A stretch of 64,000 nucleotides of DNA, taken from assembly GCA_910574285.1 (NCBI GenBank), contig CAJTAL010000002.1, forward strand, positions 124,001 through 188,000, written 5' to 3'. Under the pieces are notes generated by a model. That model did not search any database. It had not been told where the DNA came from and worked only from the letters and a program-made list of their open reading frames with translations. The DNA is from Lachnospiraceae bacterium (GTDB lineage Bacteria; Bacillota; Clostridia; Lachnospirales; Lachnospiraceae). Shown in pieces: positions 35,830-43,459 of the stretch (position 1 is the first letter of the stretch; each line of letters begins with the position of its first letter). A program made the translations under genes and the position numbers.

Positions 35830-35943
35830 TTGTGGTATTACTGCATTGATGAAAAGTCCATAAAAGAGATAGCTGAGATAGTCCATGTGCCGGAGAATAC
35901 GATAGAACTTATGGCACAGTATTACAAAAGAAAAATGAAATAA
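35830..35943 (+). pseudogene. Short helix-turn-helix remnant
   Basis: The frame LWYYCIDEKSIKEIAEIVHV, then PENTIELMAQYYKRKMK, resembles the C-terminal helix-turn-helix of sigma-factor-like or regulator proteins. An in-frame stop (TAG) lies immediately upstream at 35824-35826, and there is no clear ribosome-binding site. I read it as the end of a broken gene. Confidence 0.5.
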
Positions 35944-35961
35944 TGCTAACTCCGCCATATG

Positions 35962-36008
35962 AAAACGGTGAATCCATGATACAGTGTGGGTTCGCCGTTT
36001 TTTGTTTT
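35962..36008 (+). terminator. Intrinsic terminator inside the element
   Basis: AAAACGGTGAATCC pairs with GGGTTCGCCGTTT with two G-U pairs, followed by TTTTGTTTTT. It ends transcription from the helix-turn-helix remnant side. Confidence 0.75.
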
Positions 36009-36166
36009 TCTGAAATCGGCAGTCTGTGGGGCATGGAGATTCATTAGATATCAATTTACGCCAAATTATATGTTGAAAAATGAATGAAAAGTATTGGACT
36101 ATTTTAAATGGCATTTTCATAGTTATGGAAAAAGAGACAAGCTGGTAAGCAGGAGGTGGTTTCGCT

Positions 36167-36346
36167 ATCGCTAATAAAACAAAGCTTCATTTTCGTTTTC
36201 ATAATCCAAATTCAGCGGAGGAAACCGCTAATTACATAGCAAAAATATTTATTGAGGTCAATCAGGTTAAAATTGACCATGTGTTACAAGAAACCGCAGA
36301 AAAAATGGAAATACAAAGCGAAGAGAATAGGAGTCTTTTTTGTTGA
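36167..36346 (+). CDS. Small hypothetical protein with apparent ATC start
   Basis: An open frame of 59 codons reads ANKTKLHFRFHNPNSAEETA, then NYIAKIFIEVNQVKIDHVLQ, a convincing amphipathic sequence. AGGAGGTGG lies 8-10 bases before ATC 36167, and the in-frame stop upstream (TAA 36146-36148) leaves no ATG, GTG or TTG in frame. Either ATC is used as a rare start, or an ATG was mutated and the gene is dead. I do not recognise the family. In this element it is a candidate accessory or directionality factor for the recombinase, purely by context. Confidence 0.5.
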   Translation: MANKTKLHFRFHNPNSAEETANYIAKIFIEVNQVKIDHVLQETAEKMEIQSEENRSLFC

Positions 36347-36413
36347 AAGGCTCCATTTTATCATGAATATAGAAGTTTAGGGAATGAATATGAGATTTTT
36401 CCTCAAATTTGTA

Positions 36414-36441
36414 TTGTTAAATTATAAAAAACGTGTATAAT
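36414..36441 (+). promoter_or_regulatory. Promoter of the AAA-ATPase operon
   Basis: TTGTTA at 36414-36419 and TATAAT at 36436-36441 are 16 bases apart. They lie 26 bases before the ATPase start codon. Confidence 0.6.
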
Positions 36442-36466
36442 AGAATAAAGAATGGAGGTGGCAGCT

Positions 36467-37690
36467 ATGTTGTGTCAATTTACAGTTAAGAATTATAAAA
36501 GTATACGGGACGAGATAACATTTGATATGCAGGCGGCCGCAATTTCAGAGCATGATAATAAAATCATTAAAGATATAGACGGTGAATTGTTTTTGCCAGT
36601 TTCTGTGATTTATGGACCTAATGGGGGAGGAAAATCAAATGTATTAGAAGCATTGTATACATTAGATTCCAAAGTGTTAAGGCCGCTCTGTGCTACTTGC
36701 GATAAGACTGATTGCGATTATAAAGCCCGTAAAATTCCGGTAGAACCATTTGCATTTTCTGAACAGACGAAAGATGAACCCACAGAATTTGAATTATTTT
36801 TCAGAACGGTAAAAGCAGAATATCGTTACATTCTTCATGTGAAAGAGGATGAAGTTATCTATGAAAGTCTTGACCGAGTGAAAATGGATACTGGTAGGCG
36901 TTCGGCGCTTTTCAAAAGAGATACAGAATCAACAGAATTAAAAGGGATCTTTGGGAAGTTAAAGATAAGCGAGGATCTTTCGGCGACCTTGCCATTGATT
37001 TCTTACCTTGGGATTACCTACAAGAAAAACGAGGTTGTAAGTGATGTACTGAACTGGTTTGAAGACGCTATTGATTTTCTGAATTACGGGAATCCAGATC
37101 AAGAACTGAGAACAGCGATAGCGAAGTCCGAAGATATAAAACATTTAGTATTAAATATGATTAAAGAGATGGATTTGGACATCGAAGATTTTAGAATTGA
37201 AGAAAAGGATGATGACCGTATTGAAATTTATACAAAGCATATTGTGGATGGGTATAGTACTGAAATCACATTGTCGGAAGAATCCAGCGGAACAAGAAAA
37301 CTGTTCGGGTTACTTCCGTTTATTGCGAAAAGCCTGACTTATGGAACTACACTTGTCATAGATGAATTGGACACAAAGATCCATCCAGTGTTACTGCAAT
37401 ATGTGATTAAACTGTTTACAGATATGAGTATAAACAAGAGGGGTGGGCAACTAATTTTCACCTCACATGATTTGTCTACTATGAACAACGAAGTGTTCAG
37501 GAGAGATGAAATCTGGTTTGTAGCAAAGGGAAGGGGGCAAAACTCAGGATTATATTCTCTGGTTGAGTTTAAGAATGATAAGGGAGAATCTGTTCGCAAG
37601 GATGCGAAATATGATAAGCAGTATTTGGAAGGTAAATATGGTGCAGATCCTTATCTGAAGAAAATCATAGATTGGAGTGCTATTCGATAA
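36467..37690 (+). CDS. AAA-family ATPase (COG1106/RloA-like, SMC-type)
   Basis: The 407-residue protein starts MLCQFTVKNYKSIRDEITFD and has Walker A GPNGGGKS at residues 50-57, the signature-like LSEESSGTRKLFGLLPF, Walker B TTLVIDELDTKIHP, and an H-loop in FTSHD. This is the AAA15 type found in abortive-infection and defence loci (RloA, AbiL). ATG 36467 follows GGAGGTG; the earlier ATG 36452 overlaps it. Its usual RloB-like partner is absent; the next gene is a Schlafen/AlbA-type protein. Confidence 0.88.
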   Translation: MLCQFTVKNYKSIRDEITFDMQAAAISEHDNKIIKDIDGELFLPVSVIYGPNGGGKSNVLEALYTLDSKVLRPLCATCDKTDCDYKARKIPVEPFAFSEQTKDEPTEFELFFRTVKAEYRYILHVKEDEVIYESLDRVKMDTGRRSALFKRDTESTELKGIFGKLKISEDLSATLPLISYLGITYKKNEVVSDVLNWFEDAIDFLNYGNPDQELRTAIAKSEDIKHLVLNMIKEMDLDIEDFRIEEKDDDRIEIYTKHIVDGYSTEITLSEESSGTRKLFGLLPFIAKSLTYGTTLVIDELDTKIHPVLLQYVIKLFTDMSINKRGGQLIFTSHDLSTMNNEVFRRDEIWFVAKGRGQNSGLYSLVEFKNDKGESVRKDAKYDKQYLEGKYGADPYLKKIIDWSAIR

Positions 37691-37747
37691 AATTATTCAT
37701 AGATAGTTATAGATTAGACATAGAATTAGTTATAAGGATGAAAGTAG

Positions 37748-39121
37748 GTGGTTAATTTGAATTTAGGAATAGAGAATGAAACATTAGAATTTAAGAAAAC
37801 AACAGGCGAATTGAAGGAGGCAATGTATTCAATTTGTGCCATATTGAATAAACATCAGCACGGAGAATTGTATTTTGGGGTAAAGCCGGATGGTACGCCT
37901 ATTGGACAAGTTGTAACAGAAGAATCGTTAAGAGAAGTCAGTCAGAAAATCAAAAATTTTATTGAACCGAAGGTATATCCGGAAATCCGTAAAGTTGTGC
38001 TGGATGGGCGTGATTGTATATATGTAAAATTTGAAGGGAACCAGGTTCCATATTTTGCTTATGGGGTGGCCAGGATCAGGGTGGCTGATGAAGATTTGGT
38101 TATGTCCCCGGAGGAGATCACTAATTTACTTTTACGGAGCGGGAGAGAAGGAAATCGTTGGGAAAATCTTGTCTCAAATAAAAATGTTAAAGATGTAGAT
38201 GAAGATTTACTTAAAAAGTATATAGCGCAGGCAAATGCTGCCGGCCGAATTGTGATATCATATACAGATAAGGAAACAGTCTTGAATCAATTGGAGTTAA
38301 CAGAAGGAGAAAGGCTGTTAAATGCCGGCAAAGCGCTATTTGGCGATGATATTATTCAGGATGTTCAGATGGCGATTTTTGCAACTGATGAGCGTTTGAC
38401 TTTTAATGATATCCAGCGTCATCATGGTCCTGTTTTAAAGCTTGTAGATATTGCAGAAAGTTATATCAAGAGCAATATTCACTGGAAAGTGGAGTTTAGT
38501 GGAACATTACAAAGAACGGAAATACCGGAAATACCAATAGACGCTATACGAGAGGCTTTATTGAATTCTTTTTGTCATAAAGATTACTCTTCAGGACAAA
38601 GCAATGAGATTTCAATTTATAAAAATCGCGTAGAGATATATAATCCAGGTACATTTCCAGAAGGCTACGAACCACAGGATTTTATTGATAAGGCAGAAAG
38701 ACCTGTCCGCAGAAACCCTAAGATTGCCAGAATTTTGTATTATTCAAAAGATATTGAAAGCTTTGGAACAGGTTTAAAACGTATTGCGGATGCTTGTGAA
38801 ACAGCAGGAGTACGGTATGGATTCCAAAAAAAGAAATCAGGGTTTGTAGTCTGTTTTTATCGGTCAGAAGAAGAACAGGTGAAAGCCGATAAAAAGCCGA
38901 TAAAAGCCGATAAAAAGCCAATAAAAAATGAACGGAAAAATATCATAGTACAATATATAAAAGAGAATGGATTTATCACTAATAAAGAAGCAAGAAATCT
39001 ATTGGGCCTGGCAGATTCTACTACAAAAAGAATATTGAAAGAAATGGTTGAAGAGTCTACTTTAAAAATAGAGGGTGAAAGAAAAGCAAGAAAATATTTG
39101 CTTTCTGGGGGAAAGCATTGA
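37748..39121 (+). CDS. Schlafen/AlbA_2-domain protein with C-terminal winged helix
   Basis: The 457-residue protein begins with an AlbA_2-type domain (LEFKKTTGELKEAMYSICAI, then GELYFGVKPDGTPIGQ) and a conserved ATPase-like C-terminal block (EALLNSFCHKDYSSGQ, GTFPEGYEP, GTGLKRIADACETAG). A repetitive KADKKPIK linker follows, then a winged helix (ITNKEARNLLGLADSTTKRI). The start may be GTG 37748 or TTG 37757. It is in one operon with the AAA ATPase and ends at a terminator. Related proteins occur in defence islands; the function here is unknown. Confidence 0.85.
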   Translation: MVNLNLGIENETLEFKKTTGELKEAMYSICAILNKHQHGELYFGVKPDGTPIGQVVTEESLREVSQKIKNFIEPKVYPEIRKVVLDGRDCIYVKFEGNQVPYFAYGVARIRVADEDLVMSPEEITNLLLRSGREGNRWENLVSNKNVKDVDEDLLKKYIAQANAAGRIVISYTDKETVLNQLELTEGERLLNAGKALFGDDIIQDVQMAIFATDERLTFNDIQRHHGPVLKLVDIAESYIKSNIHWKVEFSGTLQRTEIPEIPIDAIREALLNSFCHKDYSSGQSNEISIYKNRVEIYNPGTFPEGYEPQDFIDKAERPVRRNPKIARILYYSKDIESFGTGLKRIADACETAGVRYGFQKKKSGFVVCFYRSEEEQVKADKKPIKADKKPIKNERKNIIVQYIKENGFITNKEARNLLGLADSTTKRILKEMVEESTLKIEGERKARKYLLSGGKH

Positions 39122-39127
39122 TTTATT

Positions 39128-39170
39128 AGCAGAGGATTATTGAAAGTTGTTTGATAATCCTCTGCTTTTT
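39128..39170 (+). terminator. Intrinsic terminator after the ATPase/AlbA_2 operon
   Basis: GCAGAGGATTAT at 39129-39140 pairs with ATAATCCTCTGC at 39154-39165, followed by TTTTTATTT. The recombinase gene therefore needs its own promoter within 39171-39235; I see no convincing one. Confidence 0.88.
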
Positions 39171-39244
39171 ATTTACAATGAACATTTTACAAGATAAAAT
39201 AAAGTTGTAACAGAGTTATACAAATATGACAGAGAGGTTTTCCT

Positions 39245-40927
39245 ATGAACATAGCCGCATATTGCCGCGTATCCACGGACAAAGAAGATCAACTAAACAG
39301 TCTTGAAGCTCAAAAAGCTTTTTTTGCCGAATACACTACCCGCACAGGCGATACTCTTATTCGATTATATGCAGACGAGGGCATTTCCGGAACAAAAATT
39401 AAAAATCGCAAGGAATTTCTTCGTATGATGTCCGATGCTGAACATGGATTGTTCGACATGGTAGTAGTAAAAGACATCTCCCGTTTTGCCCGTAATACCG
39501 TGGATCTTCTTCAGAATGTCCGCAAATTAAAGTCATTAGGCATCGAAACCCAATTCCTCACCGCTAATATGACCAGCATGGGGAACAGTGAGTTTGTCCT
39601 GACGATCTTCGGCGCATTGGCGCAGGAGGAAAGCGCCAACACATCCAAGCGTGTGAAGTTCGGCAAAAAAATGAATGCAGAAAAAGGGCGGGTTCCCAAT
39701 ATTGTTTACGGCTATAATAAAACCATAGGCGATTATTTCAATCTGGAAATCAATCAAGAAGAGGCGGCGATCATTCAACAGATTTACCATTGGTACACCA
39801 AAGAGGGCTATGGAGCCGCCAAGATTTCCAACAAGCTAAATGAATGTGGACTAAAGACGAAGCGCAACTGTAGGTGGAGCCAGAACGCTGTCTGCCGTAT
39901 TCTTACAAACGAGCTTTATACAGGGAAAATCATCAACGGTAAACAGGAGGTGGCGGATTTCCTAACCGGTAGACGTACCGATAAGGATGAAACCGACTGG
40001 ATGGTTGTAGAACGTCCGGACTTACGCATCATTGAACCAGAAACATATGAAAAGGCGCAGCAAATATTACAGTCCAGAAATAAAGCATTCAACATGAAAC
40101 ATGAACGCCAGAGCAATAAATATCTATTCTCCACCTTAATTAAGTGTAAAGAGTGCGGCTGGTCTTTCCGGCGTACCGTCCGCACGTATAAAAATACTTA
40201 TGTCCGCTGGGTATGTTCCGGGCATAACGGCAAAGGCGCCGATAGCTGTCCCAATGCTGTAACTGTGGATGAAGAAGAATTGATTCAGGCATTGCAGGAA
40301 TACTTTGCAGAAATGCTGAAACAGAAAAAGAATGTGATCCAGAATGTAGTCCGCGAGTTCCAGCGCATCTACAAAGCAAAAGACGAAAATATAGAATACG
40401 AGAAAGAACTGAACCAACAGCTTGCCAGATTACAGAAAACCCGTCAAAAATATATGGACATGTATACGGATGACTTAATTTCCCGCGAAGAGTTGAATAC
40501 AAAGATTGGCGGTATGCGAAAAGAAATCGAGAGGCTTGAGAATGAGCTGAAAATGGTCTCATATCATCTTACAAAAGGAGAACAGTTAGAGCATATCCTT
40601 GGCAATACGTTTAAAGCAGTAGAAGATATCACGGATGTTCACCAGATGACGAATGAGCAGCTTAAACAAATTATCAAGAAAATCGAAGTGGACAAAGAGG
40701 GCAACGTAGATATTTTTCTACGTTTATTTGGAGATCTGGGACTGGATGAAGCCGTATTGATTGAGAATACACCAAGTACGACCGGGAACACGCCAAATAT
40801 TGCTGAGAATACGCTGAATATGGCTGGAAATACATCAAATATGACCGAGGATATGTTGAATGAGACTGGGAATATTCTCAATACGGCAGAAAGTAATAAC
40901 GCTCTAAATAATAACAACCATACATAA
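39245..40927 (+). CDS. Large serine recombinase of the spoIIID element
   Basis: The 560-residue protein starts MNIAAYCRVSTDKEDQLNSL with catalytic Ser10. It has the resolvase domain (about 1-150), the recombinase domain (GYNKTIGDYFNLEINQEEAA; YGAAKISNKLNECGLKTKR), a zinc ribbon (CKECGWSFRR, then CSGHNGKGADSC) and a coiled coil (about 370-450). The C-terminal tail has degenerate NTPN/NTLN/NTSN repeats. AGAGAGG precedes the ATG. The stop codon is formed across the attR core, so excision would extend the frame by about 18 codons. It is the obvious catalyst of insertion and excision. Confidence 0.95.
   Translation: MNIAAYCRVSTDKEDQLNSLEAQKAFFAEYTTRTGDTLIRLYADEGISGTKIKNRKEFLRMMSDAEHGLFDMVVVKDISRFARNTVDLLQNVRKLKSLGIETQFLTANMTSMGNSEFVLTIFGALAQEESANTSKRVKFGKKMNAEKGRVPNIVYGYNKTIGDYFNLEINQEEAAIIQQIYHWYTKEGYGAAKISNKLNECGLKTKRNCRWSQNAVCRILTNELYTGKIINGKQEVADFLTGRRTDKDETDWMVVERPDLRIIEPETYEKAQQILQSRNKAFNMKHERQSNKYLFSTLIKCKECGWSFRRTVRTYKNTYVRWVCSGHNGKGADSCPNAVTVDEEELIQALQEYFAEMLKQKKNVIQNVVREFQRIYKAKDENIEYEKELNQQLARLQKTRQKYMDMYTDDLISREELNTKIGGMRKEIERLENELKMVSYHLTKGEQLEHILGNTFKAVEDITDVHQMTNEQLKQIIKKIEVDKEGNVDIFLRLFGDLGLDEAVLIENTPSTTGNTPNIAENTLNMAGNTSNMTEDMLNETGNILNTAESNNALNNNNHT
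40917..40926 (+). other. attR core of the spoIIID element
   Basis: This is the second copy of ACCATACATA. It encodes the last sense codons of the recombinase in one frame, and T36-I37-H38 of SpoIIID in another. Confidence 0.85.
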
Positions 40928-41069
40928 AGATGTAACAGAAAGATTGCTTCAGGTCAATCCGTCTTTGGCGGCAGAAGCCAGGAAAATTCTGGATCTCAAT
41001 AAGTCTGAGAGGCATATACGCGGTGGACTTGCTACCAGGGAGAAATATCTTCATCTGGAGCACCGCTAA
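40917..41069 (+). pseudogene. spoIIID: spoIIID, 3' part
   Basis: Starting in the att core, the frame reads TIHKDVTERLLQVNPSLAAE, then ARKILDLNKSERHIRGGLAT and REKYLHLEHR with a stop at 41067-41069. This is the rest of SpoIIID, including the end of the recognition helix and the basic C-terminal region. It has no start codon or ribosome-binding site of its own. No frameshift or stop interrupts it, which suggests continued selection or a recent insertion. Confidence 0.95.
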
Positions 41070-41153
41070 AGAACTAGTGTACTGGCAGGATTCCGGCAGT
41101 CGGAAATTACGGAGCGAAAGGAAGAGGAGTACATTTGAATAAAGGCAGGTTCA

Positions 41154-42512
41154 TTATATTTTCATGGTGAATGTACTTCCCCCGCCCTCCGTATCTTCTA
41201 CGGCAAGCCGGATTCCCTGTATTTCGGCAAGGGCAGCAGCGATAGACAGTCCAAGACCGAAATGCTCTTTGTTGCTTCTGGATTTATCATTTCTATAAAA
41301 ACGGTCAAAGATCAATAATTTTTCCTTATCAGAGATTCCGGGACCATGATCAATGACAGAAACGATGACGTGTCCCTGGTGAGATTTTGCGTGCAGTGTG
41401 ATCTTCGGCGGACGCCGTCCTGTATCTGAGATTTCCGTGCAGGTTGGTCCAAGCGGCGCATTATCATCAGGAGCTGGGAGGAATTCGTCGGATAATGCAT
41501 ATGAGACAGCATTATCCAGCAATATTGTAAGTATCTGCCGGCACAGATCCGGGTCTGCCAATACAGGAGGAAGCGGTTCGGCAGGAAGCTCTAAAAGCAG
41601 CCGTCCCCCTTTGGAGAGGCAGAGAGGTTCATACAGTTCTAACAGATTCAGCAGCAGTTCATCCATTTCAAACTTTCTTTTTTGGACGGACCATTCCTTC
41701 TGCTCTGCCGTAACCAGTAACAGAAGGTTTTGGATCAGGACGTTGCCGCGCCGGCATTCGTTTTTGATTACAGAGAGACATCTTCCGCATTCTTCAGGCC
41801 GGGCAGTGATGGCGTCGGCTGTCGTCTGGATGACCGCAAGCGGCGACCGAAGCTCGTGGGAAGCGGCGGCGGCAAAGTCCTGTTGCTTTTGGCAGGTTTC
41901 CTCCAATGGCTTCAAAGAGCGGCGGACGAACCAGCGTCCGGACAGGAAGAGAAGCAGGATTCCGAACAGATCGATCAGCAGATAGACGCAACCTGTTTCC
42001 AGGAGCTTTATACGATTGTCGGTGATATCCAGAAGCAGGATTAATTTCTTATATCCTGAGGCCGTGCGGAGAATCAGGACATTCCCAAGATAGCAGTCCT
42101 TCCTGGCCCCGGCAATCTGGAATACGGATGATTGAAGAAGATCAGAGGAAATAGGATGGGAGTCCAAGTAAATGCTTTCTTCTTGCGCCGCTTTTTCGGC
42201 GGTTTTCAGCAGAATCTCCCGATCGGTATGGGTCTCATAAGCGCCGGGGAAGAAGAAGGGCGTACCGTTCTCTTCGATATAAATGATAAGCCGGTTGTTT
42301 TGTTCCATTTGCGCCAGAAAAGAGTCTGCGAAGCGGGGATTAACCTGGAGCTGGGTCATTAATGTAAAAAGATGTTCCTGAAAGGATGATATCTGACGGT
42401 TTTCCTGAGACGAGGCATAGAAAAGAAAAGCAATGGACAAGATAAAAGTCATGATCAGGCCGGTGCTTAATGTGTATAGAGTAACAAATTTTTTCTGCAA
42501 TCTAGGAAACAT
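41154..42512 (-). CDS. Sensor histidine kinase
   Basis: The 452-residue protein has two membrane helices (about 13-31 and 175-195) around an extracytoplasmic sensor, the H-box AAASHELRSPLAVIQTTADA, and the ATPase motifs DNAVSYAL, DHGPGI and GLGLSIAAALAE. It phosphorylates the adjacent OmpR-type regulator, whose gene overlaps it by 11 bases. It lies divergently from the transport operon at 43460, which it may control. Confidence 0.93.
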   Translation of the reverse strand: MFPRLQKKFVTLYTLSTGLIMTFILSIAFLFYASSQENRQISSFQEHLFTLMTQLQVNPRFADSFLAQMEQNNRLIIYIEENGTPFFFPGAYETHTDREILLKTAEKAAQEESIYLDSHPISSDLLQSSVFQIAGARKDCYLGNVLILRTASGYKKLILLLDITDNRIKLLETGCVYLLIDLFGILLLFLSGRWFVRRSLKPLEETCQKQQDFAAAASHELRSPLAVIQTTADAITARPEECGRCLSVIKNECRRGNVLIQNLLLLVTAEQKEWSVQKRKFEMDELLLNLLELYEPLCLSKGGRLLLELPAEPLPPVLADPDLCRQILTILLDNAVSYALSDEFLPAPDDNAPLGPTCTEISDTGRRPPKITLHAKSHQGHVIVSVIDHGPGISDKEKLLIFDRFYRNDKSRSNKEHFGLGLSIAAALAEIQGIRLAVEDTEGGGSTFTMKI

Positions 42513-43194
42513 GGCTTTCCGCTCCTTCTTCTAAACGATATCCTACGCCGTGTACGGTGGAAATGCAAGCATGGCTTCCAAGTGTCTGCAGATGTTTTCT
42601 GAGAAAATAGACGTATGTGTCCAGATTCCCGTCTTCTACCGTCCCGTCAGGTCCCCATACCCGGGAATAGATCTGTTCTCTTGTCAGAGTTTTGTTTGGA
42701 TTACGCAGGAAGAATTCCAGAAGAAGGGCTTTTCTCCCGGAAAGTAATTGTTCCTTGTTATGGCAGGTCAGGGTCCTGGAATCAGGGTCGAAACGGATAT
42801 CTAAAAAAGACAGGCGCTGATGGTCAGAAAATGCTTTCGGACGCCGGGACAGAGCCCTGATACGAGCCAGCAGCTCTTCGACAGCGTAGGGTTTCACCAT
42901 ATAATCATCCGCGCCGCAGTCAAGGCCGCTGATTCGGTCGTCCAGAGAGCCGAGTGCAGTCGTTAGAATAACGGGTACTGTGATATTATTCTGGCGGATA
43001 GCTCTTAAGATGGACAATCCGTCGATTTCCGGCAGCATTCGGTCTAAGAGAATCAGGTCGTAGGCGTCGGACATGGCGAAATAAAGCGCCTCGCTTCCGG
43101 TATGGCAGCATTCGGCAGTGTGGTTTCTGGCGGAAAGCTGCATTTTCAGGGCGTCGCACAGTTCTTTGTCATCTTCGATAATCAATATATGCAT
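42502..43194 (-). CDS. OmpR/PhoB-family response regulator
   Basis: The 230-residue protein has a receiver domain (IIEDDKELCDAL, phosphoacceptor in LILLDRMLPEIDG, conserved lysine in YMVKPYAVEELLARI) and a C-terminal winged helix (LTREQIYSRVWG, YFLRKHLQTLG, TVHGVGYRLEE). It is the first gene of the kinase operon, transcribed away from the solute-binding protein gene. Confidence 0.95.
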   Translation of the reverse strand: MHILIIEDDKELCDALKMQLSARNHTAECCHTGSEALYFAMSDAYDLILLDRMLPEIDGLSILRAIRQNNITVPVILTTALGSLDDRISGLDCGADDYMVKPYAVEELLARIRALSRRPKAFSDHQRLSFLDIRFDPDSRTLTCHNKEQLLSGRKALLLEFFLRNPNKTLTREQIYSRVWGPDGTVEDGNLDTYVYFLRKHLQTLGSHACISTVHGVGYRLEEGAESHVS

Positions 43195-43459
43195 CTTCTA
43201 TAATATACTCCTCATTCATTCATTCATTCTTTCATTTATTTCATTTGCCGGCTATCTGCTTTTTCTTGAATGTATCAGATAAAAATATCCCGCTTATTCA
43301 TTACTGCTTATTAATATATAGAGTATACCAGAGAAATCTCAAAAAAATCTTTAAAAAAAAGAAATGATTTTAAAAGATTATTTGAGATTTTCCGAGTATA
43401 GTTTAGGATAACATCTGAAAAATTTTTGAATTTAGATAGAAGAAGGGAGAAGAAAAGCT
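43195..43459. promoter_or_regulatory. Divergent promoter region
   Basis: For the plus-strand transport gene, TTGAGA at 43382-43387 and TAGGAT at 43404-43409 are 16 bases apart. The region near 43213-43245 is a CATT-rich direct repeat. It is likely to hold the binding site of the response regulator, which I cannot identify by eye. Confidence 0.45.

Larger units (their letters stand above)
34948..40916 (+). mobile_element. Skin-like serine-recombinase intervening element inside spoIIID (5,969 bp)
   Basis: The element is bounded by a 10-bp direct repeat, ACCATACATA, at 34948-34957 and 40917-40926. It separates the two halves of spoIIID and encodes a large serine recombinase next to its right end. 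It also holds two XRE-type repressors, two small ORFs, an AAA ATPase and a Schlafen-like protein. Precise recombination between the repeats gives an in-frame spoIIID. Elements of this kind are known in sigK and some other mother-cell genes, where they are excised during sporulation. Developmental excision here is an inference; the element could also be a recent, inactivating insertion. Confidence 0.93.

Noticed and set aside
39171-39244. Sigma-E-type promoter for the recombinase
   Set aside because: TATACAAAT near 39217 resembles a -10 element, but there is no acceptable -35 at 14-15 bases. The evidence is too weak to call.
34948-40926. Simple assembly error as the cause of the split spoIIID
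   Set aside because: The exact 10-bp repeat, in-frame restoration and a recombinase gene ending at the junction make a chance join very unlikely.
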